A DNA stretch of 64,000 bases, taken from positions 62,001 through 126,000 of the forward strand of contig CAUJHV010000056.1 in assembly GCA_963205115.1 (NCBI GenBank). Reading direction: 5' to 3'. The translations under genes were made by a program, and so were the position numbers. Below are positions 55,244 to 64,000 of the stretch, piece after piece (the first letter of the stretch is position 1; each line of letters opens with the position of its first letter). The notes under the pieces were generated by a model. It saw only the letters and a list, made by a program, of their open reading frames with translations. It was not told the DNA's origin and did not search any database. The stretch comes from Pseudomonadota bacterium. GTDB lineage: Bacteria; Pseudomonadota; Gammaproteobacteria; Burkholderiales; Burkholderiaceae_C.

Positions 55244-57625
55244 TCACCCCATCCGGTAATCCGCAGAATCTACGCGCTGCACCGCCTTCACATACTCCCG
55301 CGTAAACCCGGGCCATAGCGCGACGATGCGTCCGTCGTCGCCGATGCGGTACCAGCTGCGGCATTGGTTCCACACGGAGCCTTTCAGCCGCTGCTGCAAT
55401 GAATCGTTGTGCGCGGCCATCACCTCGGGCTTTACGTCGATCCAACGGTGGCCGCCTGCGCGCACGGCCTTCATGCAGGCGATGGCGTGCTGCACCTCGG
55501 GTTCGATGTACAGCAGCGTGGAGGTGTGGCCCGTTCCGGTATTCGGCCCGAGCATCAGGAAGAGGTTCGGGAAGCCGCTGACGGTGATGCCGTGGTAGGC
55601 CTGCGGCCCGTCGGACCAGGCCTGCGCGAGCGTGCGGCCTTCCAGCCCATGCACGGCCACGGAGGACAGCAGGTGCACGGTGTCGAAGCCCGTGGCGCAG
55701 ACCAGCACGTCGATGTCGCGCCGGCGGCCGTCGCCGGCGATGATGCCCTTGGGCACGATGCGCGTGATGGGCGCGGTGACCAGCTCGACGTGTTCCTGCG
55801 TCAGCGCGGGGTAGAAATCGTTCGAATAGATGAGGCGCTTGCAGCCCAGCGGGTAGTTTGGCGTCAGCTTCTCGCGCAGTTCGGGGTCGGCCACCTGGCG
55901 TCGGCGGTGCGCGGTGGCGGTCTTGAGCATCGCGCGGCGCGCGAGGCTGCCTTCGTCGAAGCCGCGGCGACCCCACTCGAGCACGCCCCACCACACCGCG
56001 CGCACGAGGCGGGCGTAGGGCTCGAAGCGCGCCAGGCGCCGGTCCCACGCACCGTAGGGGCGGTCCAGGCGGGGCAGCACCCAGTTGGCCGTGCGCTGGA
56101 AGACATACAGGCGGGTCGCGCGTGCGGCCAGCGGTGCGGTCAGCTGTGAAGCCGTGGAGCCCGTGCCGATGACGGCCACGCGGCGGCCATCCAGCGGCAC
56201 GCTGGCGTCCCAGCGCGCGGAGTGCAGCCGCGTGCCCTTGAAGCGTTCCAGGCCCGGGATGTCGGGCCAGCGCGGCTGGTTCAGCGGGCCGGTGCTGCAG
56301 ACGAAAAAACGTGCCTTCAGCCGCTGGCCGTCGGCCGTGCGCAGATTCCACAGGCCGCTGGCTTCGTCGAAACGGGCCTCTTCCAGCTGCGCGTCGAAGC
56401 GCATGTGATGCGTCAGCCCGTGGCGTTCGGCCAGCGCCTGCATGTAGGCGCGGATCTCTTGCGCGGGGGCGAAGCGGCGGCTCCAGTCCGGGTTGGGCGC
56501 GAAGCTGAAGGAGTAGACCGGCGCAGGCACGTCCACATGCGCGCCGGGGTAGGTGTTGTCCCACCAGGTGCCGCCCAGGCCGGGCTGCTTCTCGAGGATC
56601 AGGAAATCGTTGCGTGCGGCCTTCTGCAACTGGATGCCCATGCACAGGCCGGACATGCCGGCGCCCATGATGGCGACCTCGACGACGGGCACACCCTCGT
56701 GTTCGCGCCGGGGCAGCTGCGCGCGTGCGAAGGCGCCCAGGCGTGCAATGGCTTCGTCGGCGCTGCGCAGAAAACCCGCCTGCAGCTGGAAGACGTGCCA
56801 TCGGCCTTGTGTCACCTCGCAGCGCACGCGCACGCCGGCGGCCTGCAAGGCGGTTTCGAGCTGCAGGGCCTGCGGGTGCAGCATCTCGTCGGTGCCGGCC
56901 TGGATCAGCGTGGGCGGCAGGCCGCGCAGGTCGCCGCGCAACGGCGAGAGCCCGGGGTCGGCGGGCGAGCGTCCGTTGCGGTACGCGTTGCCGCAGGCGC
57001 GTGCCCAGGCGGCGCTGAGCATGGCCTCGCCGGCAGGCGGCGGGGGTGCGTCATCGGGCACGGCGATGTCGGCCCAGGGTGACAGCAGCAACAGCGCGGC
57101 CGGCAGCGGCAGGCGCGCATCGCGCAGCGCCTGGGCGGTGGACAGGCTCAGGCCGCCGCCGGCCGAGTCACCGCCCAGCAGCAGCGGGCCCTGTGCGGCC
57201 AGCGTGGCGCACACCGCCACGGCGTCGTCGCGTGCAGCCGGGAAGGGCGACTCGGGCGCCAGCCGGTAGTGCGGCACGAAGACCGGCAGGCCCAGCGCGC
57301 GGCTCAGGCGCGCCGTCAGCGCGCGGTGCGTGGCCGGCGAGCCGATGCAGTAGGCGCCACCGTGCAGGTAGACCATCGCACCCTGCACATCGGCCGCCAC
57401 GCCGGCGTCGCGCACCCATTCGCCGGGCACGCCGGCGACTTCGTCCTTCGCGATGTCCACACCGCGCGGCACGGGTGTCGAACGCGCCATCACTTCGAGC
57501 CAGCGGCGCTGCCAGGCGATGGGCACGCGCGGCGAGAAAGCCGGGCGGATGAAGACCCGCAGCATCAGGCGGTACAGCGCGGCCACGGTCCATTCGACAA
57601 AGCCGTGGGGTTTGAACAGGATCAT
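55244..57625 (-). CDS. Alpha/beta hydrolase fused to Baeyer-Villiger-type flavin monooxygenase
   Basis: 793 residues encoding two enzymes in one frame. Residues about 1-315 are an HSL-type esterase: YLHGGAYC, GGDSAGGGLSLS, GRWHVFQ. Residues about 318-793 are a type I BVMO: GAGMSGLCMGIQLQ, NTYPGAHVDVP, the FxGxxxHxxxW fingerprint FKGTRLHSARWD and the second dinucleotide motif VIGTGSTASQ. A BVMO makes an ester from a ketone and the esterase would cleave it, so channelling is plausible. ATG 57625 overlaps the MarR stop (ATGA). No frameshift is needed: the frame is continuous. Confidence 0.88.
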   Translation of the reverse strand: MILFKPHGFVEWTVAALYRLMLRVFIRPAFSPRVPIAWQRRWLEVMARSTPVPRGVDIAKDEVAGVPGEWVRDAGVAADVQGAMVYLHGGAYCIGSPATHRALTARLSRALGLPVFVPHYRLAPESPFPAARDDAVAVCATLAAQGPLLLGGDSAGGGLSLSTAQALRDARLPLPAALLLLSPWADIAVPDDAPPPPAGEAMLSAAWARACGNAYRNGRSPADPGLSPLRGDLRGLPPTLIQAGTDEMLHPQALQLETALQAAGVRVRCEVTQGRWHVFQLQAGFLRSADEAIARLGAFARAQLPRREHEGVPVVEVAIMGAGMSGLCMGIQLQKAARNDFLILEKQPGLGGTWWDNTYPGAHVDVPAPVYSFSFAPNPDWSRRFAPAQEIRAYMQALAERHGLTHHMRFDAQLEEARFDEASGLWNLRTADGQRLKARFFVCSTGPLNQPRWPDIPGLERFKGTRLHSARWDASVPLDGRRVAVIGTGSTASQLTAPLAARATRLYVFQRTANWVLPRLDRPYGAWDRRLARFEPYARLVRAVWWGVLEWGRRGFDEGSLARRAMLKTATAHRRRQVADPELREKLTPNYPLGCKRLIYSNDFYPALTQEHVELVTAPITRIVPKGIIAGDGRRRDIDVLVCATGFDTVHLLSSVAVHGLEGRTLAQAWSDGPQAYHGITVSGFPNLFLMLGPNTGTGHTSTLLYIEPEVQHAIACMKAVRAGGHRWIDVKPEVMAAHNDSLQQRLKGSVWNQCRSWYRIGDDGRIVALWPGFTREYVKAVQRVDSADYRMG

Positions 57626-58155
57626 GATGTGGGCGGTTGGGGGTGTCGGCGCTGCATGGAAACGGCCTGGCGGCGCAGGCGATCGACGATGCGCGACAGC
57701 TGCCGGACCTCCTGTGGCCGCAACGGCGAGATCAGTTCGCGGTGGATGTCCAGCACGCGGGGAAACAGGCGGTCGTACAGGCCCTGGCCCTTGGGCGTGA
57801 GCGAGACCACGGCATAGCGCCGGTCCGGTCCGGGCGCCGAGCGGCGCACCAGGCCCTTGAGCACCAGCGGCATCAGCGCCTTCGAGGTGCGCGAGCGGTC
57901 CATCCCCGCGCGCAGCGCCAGATCCGAAGGCGACAGCGGCCCGAAGGCCGCCAGCAGGCCGATGTAACCCCACTCGTGGCGCGTGATGCCCATCTCCTGC
58001 TCGCACAGGCGCACGACCTCGGCGGTGCTGAAACTCAGCAGCACGTGCAGCTGGTAATTCAGCAGGTCCAGGATGCTTTGCGGGTCGTCCAGCCGCGGCT
58101 CGCCCATGGATTCGGCGATCCATCGGGTATGCGGGTCGGCAGGCAGTTGAGGCAC
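57622..58155 (-). CDS. MarR-family transcriptional regulator
   Basis: 177 residues. Winged helix MGITRHEWGYIGLLAAFGPLSPSDLALRAGMDRSRTSKAL with RRYAVVSLTPKGQGLYDRL as the wing. GTG 58155 is taken as start; ATG 58107 is the alternative. Translationally coupled to the fusion enzyme and divergent from the aminotransferase; probably a repressor relieved by a ketone or ester ligand. Confidence 0.9.
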   Translation of the reverse strand: MPQLPADPHTRWIAESMGEPRLDDPQSILDLLNYQLHVLLSFSTAEVVRLCEQEMGITRHEWGYIGLLAAFGPLSPSDLALRAGMDRSRTSKALMPLVLKGLVRRSAPGPDRRYAVVSLTPKGQGLYDRLFPRVLDIHRELISPLRPQEVRQLSRIVDRLRRQAVSMQRRHPQPPTS

Positions 58156-58197
58156 GTCGGGGGTGGCGAAGCGGATGCGGGTTGATCCCGAGAATAG

Positions 58198-58232
58198 TTG
58201 ACTTTTGACACCATCCCGTCGGTTCTTAGCAT
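58198..58232 (+). promoter_or_regulatory. Predicted sigma-70 promoter with overlapping TTGAC tandem repeat
   Basis: TTGAC at 58198-58202 and again at 58205-58209 (7-bp phase). TTGACA (58205-58210) followed after 16 bp by TAGCAT (58227-58232) makes a good promoter for the aminotransferase operon. The start would fall only a few nt before ATG 58242, giving an almost leaderless mRNA. The repeat may also be the MarR operator. Confidence 0.45.
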
Positions 58233-58241
58233 GCGCACATC

Positions 58242-59609
58242 ATGACGATGTCCGCCGACCAACTCCGCGACGCCAATGCGCGGCACATGCTGCACCCGAT
58301 GATCGACCCGAAGGCCGTGGCCGCCGCGCCGCCGCTGATCATCGATCGCGCCCAGGGTGTTCACGTCTACGACCTGGACGGCAAGCGCTACCTCGATACG
58401 GTGGCCTCGCTGTGGAATGTCAACGTGGGCCACAACCGGCCCGAGCTGAAGGCCGCGCTGATCGAGCAGGTCGACAAGCTGGCCTACTACAGCACTTTCC
58501 AGAACACCAGCAACCCGCCGGCCATCGAGCTCTCGGCGCGGCTGATGCGTTTGTTCGCGCCAGAGAAGATGGCGCGTGTGCTGTTCAGCAGCGGCGGCTC
58601 GGACGCCATCGAAACGGCCATGAAACTCGCGCGCCAGTACTGGCAGCTCGAGGGCCGCGCGCAGCGCACCAAATTCATCAGCCTGAAGTGGGGCTACCAC
58701 GGCGTGCATTTCGGCGGGGCCTCGCTCAACGGCAACCCGCTGTTCCGCACGGCCTACGAGCCGCTGATGCCGGGCTGCTTCCAGATCGAGGCGCCCTACA
58801 CCTACCGCAACACCTGGGACGAGACCGATCCCGCGCGGCTGGCGCGGCGCTGCGCCGACGAACTCGACCGCGCGATCCAGTACCAGGGCCCGGACACCGT
58901 GGCCGCCTTCGTGGCCGAGCCGGTGCTGGGCGCCGGCGGTGTGATCGTGCCGCACGAGAGCTACTGGCCGCTGGTGCGCGCGGTGTGCGACAAACACGGC
59001 GTGCTGCTGATTTCCGACGAGGTGGTCACCGGCTTCGGCCGCATCGGTGCGATGTGCGGCGCGCGCGCCTGGGGCGTGGCGCCGGATCTCATGGCCATGG
59101 CCAAGGGCATCAACTCCGGCTATGTGCCGCTGGGCGCGACGCTGCTCAACGAACGCGTGGCCGCGGCCTTCGACAAGCCCGGCCAGAACGCCGCGCTGAT
59201 GCACGGTTATACCTACAGCGGCCACGCGCTGGCCTGCGCCGTGGCGCTGGCCAACCTGGATATCGTCGAGCGCGAGGACCTGCCCGGGCAGGCCGCACGC
59301 GTGGGCGCGCTGCTGCAGGCGCATCTGACGGCATTCGATCGCTACCCGCAGGTCGGCGACATCCGCGGCAAGGGCCTGATGGCGGCGCTGGAACTCGTGA
59401 GCGACCGCGCCAGCAAGGCGCCGCTGATGGTGGCCTCGCCCTTCGCCCGCGCTTTGGTCGAGGCCGCGCGCAGCGAAGGCGCGATCGTGCGCATCCAGGG
59501 CAACCGCCTGATCCTCTCGCCGCCGCTGGTCTTCACGCCGGCGGATGTGGACGAGACGGTCCGGATCCTGCATGCGGCGTTTGCGCATGCGGCCAAGGCC
59601 ACGGCCTGA
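58242..59609 (+). CDS. Class III aminotransferase (omega-amino acid/acyl type)
   Basis: 455 residues. PLP lysine lies in MAKGINSGYVPLGA; ISDEVVTGFGRIG and SSGGSDAIETAMKLARQYW are the class III signatures. Typically transfers an omega-amino group to pyruvate. First gene of an operon with a TTT transporter and an amidase. Confidence 0.92.
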   Translation: MTMSADQLRDANARHMLHPMIDPKAVAAAPPLIIDRAQGVHVYDLDGKRYLDTVASLWNVNVGHNRPELKAALIEQVDKLAYYSTFQNTSNPPAIELSARLMRLFAPEKMARVLFSSGGSDAIETAMKLARQYWQLEGRAQRTKFISLKWGYHGVHFGGASLNGNPLFRTAYEPLMPGCFQIEAPYTYRNTWDETDPARLARRCADELDRAIQYQGPDTVAAFVAEPVLGAGGVIVPHESYWPLVRAVCDKHGVLLISDEVVTGFGRIGAMCGARAWGVAPDLMAMAKGINSGYVPLGATLLNERVAAAFDKPGQNAALMHGYTYSGHALACAVALANLDIVEREDLPGQAARVGALLQAHLTAFDRYPQVGDIRGKGLMAALELVSDRASKAPLMVASPFARALVEAARSEGAIVRIQGNRLILSPPLVFTPADVDETVRILHAAFAHAAKATA

Positions 59610-59671
59610 CCCCCGCTGCTGCACACCCACCACAACCCGTTCGACCCCACCCACCGCTCAAGGAGACCTTC

Positions 59672-60631
59672 ATGCAACGACGCATCCTCTGCCTGGCCGC
59701 CAGTGCACTGGCCCTCATCGCGCCGCTGGCCGTGCAGGCCCAGGACAAGTGGCCCTCGCGGGCCATCGAGATCATCTACCCCTACCCGCCGGGCAACGAC
59801 ACCGATGCCATCGTGCGCGTGCTGGCGGAAGGCATGAGCAAGCGCCTGGGCGTGCCGGTGCAGGTCATCAACAAACCGGGCGGGGGCGGTGTGGTGGGTT
59901 TTGCCGAAATGGTGCGTGCCAAGCCCGACGGCTACACCATCGGCACCTGGCAGCCGGGGCCGGGCATGAGCCAGATCGTGGCCGGCAACACGCCCTACAA
60001 GATGAGCGACTACCAGGCCGTGGCCGGCATCCACCCGAACGACTTCGTGCTGGCGTCGCGCGGCAACATCCCGGCGCGCAACCTCAAGGAGTTCGGCGAG
60101 TGGGCCAAGAAGCAGGGCAAGCCCATCGTGATCGCCAGCTACGCGCCCGCGGCCGTGCCGGCGCTGATGGCCGCACGCATCGCGCGCAAGGACGGCTGGC
60201 CCTACAAGGTGGTGGCCTTCCCCAACCCCAGCGCCAAGGAACTGGTGGCCGGTGATGCCGACCTCTCGACCACCGGCGCAGACATGGTGGCGTCCTACGC
60301 CAAGGACGGGCAGGTGAAGGTGATCTCGGCCTGGTCCGAGGAGCGCAACCCGGTGGTGCCGGGCACGCCCACTGCCAAGGAAGAAGGTTATGGCGACCTG
60401 TACATCTGGTCCGGCATGGCCGCACCGGCCGGCGTGCCCAAGGAGATCGTCGCGCGCCTGTCGGCCGTCATCGGCGAGACGCTGAAGGACAAGCCGGTGC
60501 AGGACACGCTGAAGAAGCTCGGCGTGGGCGCGATGTACATGACGCCCGAGCAAATGACCAAGCGCATCGCGGACGACAGCCAGTGGGTATCGGCGCTGAT
60601 GAACGAACTCGGCCTGGCCAAGAAGAACTGA
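59672..60631 (+). CDS. Tripartite tricarboxylate transporter receptor (TctC type)
   Basis: 319 residues. AGGAG at 59661-59665 and signal peptide MQRRILCLAASALALIAPLA decide the start. PSRAIEIIYPYPPGNDTDAI and INKPGGGGVVGFAEMV are TctC motifs. Here the receptor is linked to its own TctB and TctA, so this is a full transporter. Confidence 0.93.
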   Translation: MQRRILCLAASALALIAPLAVQAQDKWPSRAIEIIYPYPPGNDTDAIVRVLAEGMSKRLGVPVQVINKPGGGGVVGFAEMVRAKPDGYTIGTWQPGPGMSQIVAGNTPYKMSDYQAVAGIHPNDFVLASRGNIPARNLKEFGEWAKKQGKPIVIASYAPAAVPALMAARIARKDGWPYKVVAFPNPSAKELVAGDADLSTTGADMVASYAKDGQVKVISAWSEERNPVVPGTPTAKEEGYGDLYIWSGMAAPAGVPKEIVARLSAVIGETLKDKPVQDTLKKLGVGAMYMTPEQMTKRIADDSQWVSALMNELGLAKKN

Positions 60632-60671
60632 TGCGGCTGTCCGCACAGGCCGGGCCGCGGAAGTCGTCGCC

Positions 60672-61163
60672 ATGAGCGAGCCCGGGCGGCCGTCACCGTC
60701 CGCGCGGACCGAGAGCCTGGCGCTGCTGGTGCTGGCCGCCGTGGCGCTGGGCGCGGTGCTGGGCACGCCCTGGTTGATCGTGCCCTATCGCGCGGACCAG
60801 GTCTGGTGGGAGTCGGCGGCCGCGTTCCCGCGTGCGGTGCTGGCGCTGGTGGCGCTGGGTGCGCTGGCCGAAGCCCTGCGGCGCTGGCGCGGCGGTGGCG
60901 CCGTGGCTTCCGAGGAGATCGATTCCAGCCAGGCGCATCTGCCGCGGGCCTTGGCCGTGCTGCTGCTGTTCGTGGTCTACGCGCTGGCGGTGCCGGTGCT
61001 GGGTTTTGCGGTGAGCACGGCGCTGTTCCTGCTGGCCGCCGCGCGCGTGGTGGGCCTGTCCTGGCGCGCGGCGGTGTGGCTGGCGCTGCCGATGGCGGTG
61101 GTGCTGTGGGTGGTCTTCGTGCAGCTGCTGAAGGTCGCTTTCGGCCACGGCCTGCTGTTCTGA
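60672..61163 (+). CDS. tctB: Tripartite tricarboxylate transporter small membrane subunit
   Basis: 163 residues, four TM helices (LVLAAVALGAVLGTPWLIV; AVLALVALGALAEAL; LAVLLLFVVYALAVPVLGFA; AAVWLALPMAVVLWVVF). Order TctC-TctB-TctA supports the assignment. Confidence 0.87.
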   Translation: MSEPGRPSPSARTESLALLVLAAVALGAVLGTPWLIVPYRADQVWWESAAAFPRAVLALVALGALAEALRRWRGGGAVASEEIDSSQAHLPRALAVLLLFVVYALAVPVLGFAVSTALFLLAAARVVGLSWRAAVWLALPMAVVLWVVFVQLLKVAFGHGLLF

Positions 61164-61175
61164 GGGCCTCCGCGC

Positions 61176-62666
61176 ATGGACAGCTTCAATACGCTCCTGC
61201 AAGGCTTTGCCCAGTTGCAGAGCCTGCCGGTGATGGCCTCGCTGCTGGCCGGCGCGATTCTGGGCATCGTCGTGGGCGTGCTGCCGGGCGTGGGTCCGGG
61301 CGTGACCATCGCGGTGCTGCTGCCCTTCACCTACGGCATGACGCCGATGGCCGGCTTGTCGCTGCTGCTGGGTGTGTATGCCGGGGCGTTCTACGGCGGT
61401 GCGGTCACGTCCATCCTGATCCGCACGCCCGGCGAGGCCTCGTCGATCATGACCATGTTCGACGGCTGGCCGATGGCCCGCCGCGGCCAGGCGCACCGGG
61501 CGCTGTCGCTGGCCTTCATGTCGGCCTTTGTCGGCGGCATCGTGAGTGCGCTGGTGCTGGCTTTTGCGGCCAAGCCGATGTCGCAGCTGGCCGCGCGCTT
61601 CGGCGCGCCCGAGGCGGTGATGGCCATCGTGCTGGCCGCCTTGTGCGTGGGCCGCGCCTACCAGCGCCAGTTCCTGGTGGCGGTGGCGATGATGGCGCTG
61701 GGCTTCTTCCTGGGCACGGTGGGCATCGACCCGAATTCGAACGAGCAGCGCTACACGTTCGGTTGGGCGCCGCTGTTGTCGGGCGTGCCGCTGGTGCCGG
61801 TGGCGGTGGGGCTGTTCGGTATCGCCCAGGCGCTGGTGATGGTGAGCTCGCCGCGCATCGAGGTGGACCGCAGCCTGATCGGTCAGGCGGGTCTGTCGGC
61901 GCGCGCGTTTCTCGAACCCTTCCGCTACCCGCGCACGCTGCTCAAGGGCGTGTCGCTCGGCGTGGCCATCGGCGTGCTGCCGGCCGTGGGTGCGGCGCTG
62001 TCGACCTCGCTGGCGTACTTCTGGGCCAAGCGCGGCGCCAAGGACCCCACGCCCTTCGGCCAGGGCAACCCCGAGGGCATCGTGGCGGCGGAGTCGGCCA
62101 ACAACAGCAATTCCGGCGGCGCGATGATCACCGTGCTGACGCTGGGCATTCCGGGCGATGCGATCACGGCCATCATCATGGGCGTCTTCGTCGTGCACGG
62201 CATCGTGCCCGGCCCTGCGCTGCTGACCGAGCGGCCCGACATCGTCAGCGGCGTCTTCGCCGCGCTGCTGGTGCTGAACGTGCTGATCCTGCTGCTGCTG
62301 GTGTTGGGCGTCAGAGGTCTGGCGCGCCTGGCTTATGTGGACGCCCGTTTGCTGGGCCTGGGCATCCTGGCCCTGGGTTTCGTGGGCGCGTATTCGGCCG
62401 CCAATTCGATGGGCTATGTGTGGATCGCGGCGGTCTTCGGCGTCTTCGGGCTGGCCTGCGCGCGGCTGGCCATCCCGACCATCCCGCTGATCCTGGGCAT
62501 GGTCATGGGCGATACGCTGGAGGCCTCGCTGCGCCAGGCGCTGGGCCGCAGCGACGGCTCGTTCATGCCCTTCATCGAGCGGCCGATGTCGGCGTCGATG
62601 CTGGCGGTGGCGGCGCTGATCCTGCTGTGGCCGTTGCTGCAACGTTTTCGGAGCACCACGCCATGA
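61176..62666 (+). CDS. tctA: Tripartite tricarboxylate transporter large membrane subunit
   Basis: 496 residues, about 12 TM helices. GAILGIVVGVLPGVGPGVT, AFYGGAVTSILIRTPGEASS and AESANNSNSGGAMITVLTLG are TctA signatures. The stop overlaps the amidase ATG (ATGA). Confidence 0.94.
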   Translation: MDSFNTLLQGFAQLQSLPVMASLLAGAILGIVVGVLPGVGPGVTIAVLLPFTYGMTPMAGLSLLLGVYAGAFYGGAVTSILIRTPGEASSIMTMFDGWPMARRGQAHRALSLAFMSAFVGGIVSALVLAFAAKPMSQLAARFGAPEAVMAIVLAALCVGRAYQRQFLVAVAMMALGFFLGTVGIDPNSNEQRYTFGWAPLLSGVPLVPVAVGLFGIAQALVMVSSPRIEVDRSLIGQAGLSARAFLEPFRYPRTLLKGVSLGVAIGVLPAVGAALSTSLAYFWAKRGAKDPTPFGQGNPEGIVAAESANNSNSGGAMITVLTLGIPGDAITAIIMGVFVVHGIVPGPALLTERPDIVSGVFAALLVLNVLILLLLVLGVRGLARLAYVDARLLGLGILALGFVGAYSAANSMGYVWIAAVFGVFGLACARLAIPTIPLILGMVMGDTLEASLRQALGRSDGSFMPFIERPMSASMLAVAALILLWPLLQRFRSTTP

Positions 62667-64000
62667 TCGACTGCCAGGCCAGCATCACCGACATGGGCGC
62701 GGCGCTTCGCCGCCGCGACTGCAGCGCGCGCGAGCTGCTTCAGGCGCACATCGCACGCATCGAACGCCTGGACGGCCCGGTGAACGCCATCGTCGTGCGC
62801 CGTTTCGAGGCGGCGCTGGACGAGGCCGATGCCGCCGACGCCCGCCTGGCCCGCGGCGAGGGCGGCGTGTTGGAGGGCATCCCGGTCACCATCAAGGAAG
62901 CGATCAACGTCACCGGCTTGCCGACCACGGTGGGCGATCCGGCCTACTCCGGCTTCGTGTCCGCGCACGACGCCCCCAGCGTGCGCCGCCTGCGGGCCGC
63001 CGGCGCCATCGTCATCGGCAAGACCAACGTGCCCCCGGAGATGGCCGACTGGCAGGCCGCCAACCCGATCTACGGCCGCACGAACAACCCCTGGGACCTG
63101 TCGCGCACCTGCGGGGGCTCCAGCGGCGGCGGCGCGGCGGTCGCGGCCGGTTTCTCTGCACTCGACCTGGGCAGCGACATCGGTGGCTCGGTGCGCGTGC
63201 CGGCGGCCTTCTGCGGCGTCTACGGTCTGCGCGGCAGCGAGACGCTGATCCCGCGCAGCGGCCAGTACCCGATCCCGCCGACGCCGAACTGGGGCGCCGT
63301 GCTGGGGGCGCAGGGGCCGATCGCCCGCACGGCCGAAGACATCGAGACCGCGCTGCAGGTGATGAAGGGCCCGGACGTCGGCGAGGACGTGGCCTGGCGG
63401 CTGGAGCTGCCGCCGCCGCGCTGCGCCAGCCTGCGCGGTGCGCGCATCGCCGTGCTGCAGCCGCCCGCGTGGGCGCCCGTGCACGAGGACCTGCAGCAGG
63501 CGCAGGAGCGCGTCATCCGGGCGCTCGTCGCGGCCGGCGCGCATGTGGCCGTGGCGCAGCCCGAGGGCTTTGGCGACTGGCGCGAGCACATGCGTCTGTA
63601 CCTGCGGCTGCTGCACTACATGATGAGCCCGCGCTGGACCCCCGAGGCACGCGCCCTGCGCGTGGCCGAACTGCGGCGGGCCGATGACGAGTTTGCCGAC
63701 GCGCAGGTGGACGGCCTCACCTGCACCGGCGCCCAGCTCTTCCTGTGGCACCTGGAACGCGAGCGGGTGCGCGCCGCCTGGCGCGCCTTCTTTGGCGACT
63801 GGGACGCGATGCTGTGCCCGGCCTTCCACACGCCGGCCTTCGAGCACCTCGCCTTCGACGGGCCGGCCCTCGGCGCCGCGGCCACGCACCAGCGCGTGAC
63901 GGTGGCCGGGCATGACCTGCCCTACCTGCGCGGGATCTACTTCCCGCACGTGTCCACCCTGGCCGGGCAGCCGGCGCTGGCCTGCCCAGCCGGCGTGTCG
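62663..64000 (+). CDS. Amidase-signature hydrolase, 3' end outside the window
   Basis: 446 residues seen, open at the end. Ser-cisSer-Lys triad: Lys in PVTIKEAINVTG, cis-Ser in TCGGSSGGGAAVAAG and nucleophile Ser in LGSDIGGSVRVPAAFCG. Family GatA/AS amidases of about 470 residues, so little is missing. Co-translated with the transporter; the imported compound may be an amide whose acid or amine product feeds the aminotransferase. That order is inferred. Confidence 0.9.
   Translation, partial: MIDCQASITDMGAALRRRDCSARELLQAHIARIERLDGPVNAIVVRRFEAALDEADAADARLARGEGGVLEGIPVTIKEAINVTGLPTTVGDPAYSGFVSAHDAPSVRRLRAAGAIVIGKTNVPPEMADWQAANPIYGRTNNPWDLSRTCGGSSGGGAAVAAGFSALDLGSDIGGSVRVPAAFCGVYGLRGSETLIPRSGQYPIPPTPNWGAVLGAQGPIARTAEDIETALQVMKGPDVGEDVAWRLELPPPRCASLRGARIAVLQPPAWAPVHEDLQQAQERVIRALVAAGAHVAVAQPEGFGDWREHMRLYLRLLHYMMSPRWTPEARALRVAELRRADDEFADAQVDGLTCTGAQLFLWHLERERVRAAWRAFFGDWDAMLCPAFHTPAFEHLAFDGPALGAAATHQRVTVAGHDLPYLRGIYFPHVSTLAGQPALACPAGVS

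Noticed and set aside
55244-58123. Three-way fusion MarR-esterase-BVMO
   Set aside because: The frame upstream of ATG 57625 is the wrong frame of the MarR gene; only esterase and BVMO are truly fused.
60693-62642. 649-residue minus-strand frame opposite tctB/tctA
   Set aside because: Almost pure Gln/Arg/His/Ala composition from high-GC antisense; no start signals.

Overview
The window is gene-dense, very GC-rich bacterial chromosome with no tRNA, rRNA, CRISPR array or insertion sequence that I can see. The content (several Bug/TctC-type solute receptors, two TRAP systems, a form II cox cluster, many short catabolic operons) fits a metabolically versatile betaproteobacterium of the order Burkholderiales, probably Comamonadaceae-like. 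That placement is inferred from gene content, not from a marker gene.

Layout. 1-5243: tail of a cox-type molybdenum hydroxylase cluster (coxL-coxM, an intrinsic hairpin, coxD-coxE-coxG). 5352-7183: two divergent orphan oxyanion-binding proteins (tungstate- and molybdate-type) around a dyad-rich spacer. 7256-16733: a regulated periplasmic redox locus on the minus strand. Two secreted proteins, one of them a methionine-rich Gly-X-Y (collagen-like) repeat protein, are followed by a pentaheme cytochrome c, a DmsA-like molybdoenzyme, a DmsB-like four-cluster ferredoxin and a TorD-like chaperone. Next to them lie a heme-binding histidine kinase and its sigma-54 activator. An exact -24/-12 sigma-54 promoter with an upstream dyad near -98 precedes the first gene. 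16788-20572: a Bug receptor, a thioesterase, and a lipoprotein/ECF sigma/anti-sigma unit. 20606-26687: a wax-ester type cluster with a cyanobacterial-type acyl-ACP reductase domain, an iron alcohol dehydrogenase, a wax ester synthase and a GST; the first three carry Lys/Ala/Pro-rich cationic tails. 26848-33013: VOC protein, a divergent AroQ-like protein, TRAP transporter, IclR regulator, PHB-depolymerase-like esterase. 33172-37523: periplasmic binding protein plus giant hybrid sensor kinase. 37547-43753: sulfatase-cupin-TRAP operon with a divergent LysR regulator. 43821-51941: GMC oxidoreductase, HDAC-like amidohydrolase, thioesterases, small hypothetical proteins, an ASCH-VOC fusion and MurU. 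51952-58155: prolyl oligopeptidase, Bug receptor, a natural esterase/Baeyer-Villiger monooxygenase fusion with its MarR regulator. 58242-64000: aminotransferase-TctC-TctB-TctA-amidase, running off the window end.

How it fits together. The most novel candidate is the sigma-54 locus. A periplasmic methionine-rich protein encoded with a DMSO-reductase-family enzyme suggests a sacrificial methionine redox buffer that is re-reduced enzymatically. This resembles in logic the MrpX/YedY1 hypochlorite system of Azospira, but the parts differ. The second candidate is a wax-ester or fatty-alcohol pathway that starts from acyl-ACP/CoA through an AAR-type reductase rather than a FAR, with shared cationic tails that may co-localise the enzymes. 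Most of the remainder is uptake and peripheral catabolism of organic acids, esters, ketones, amides and sulfate esters.
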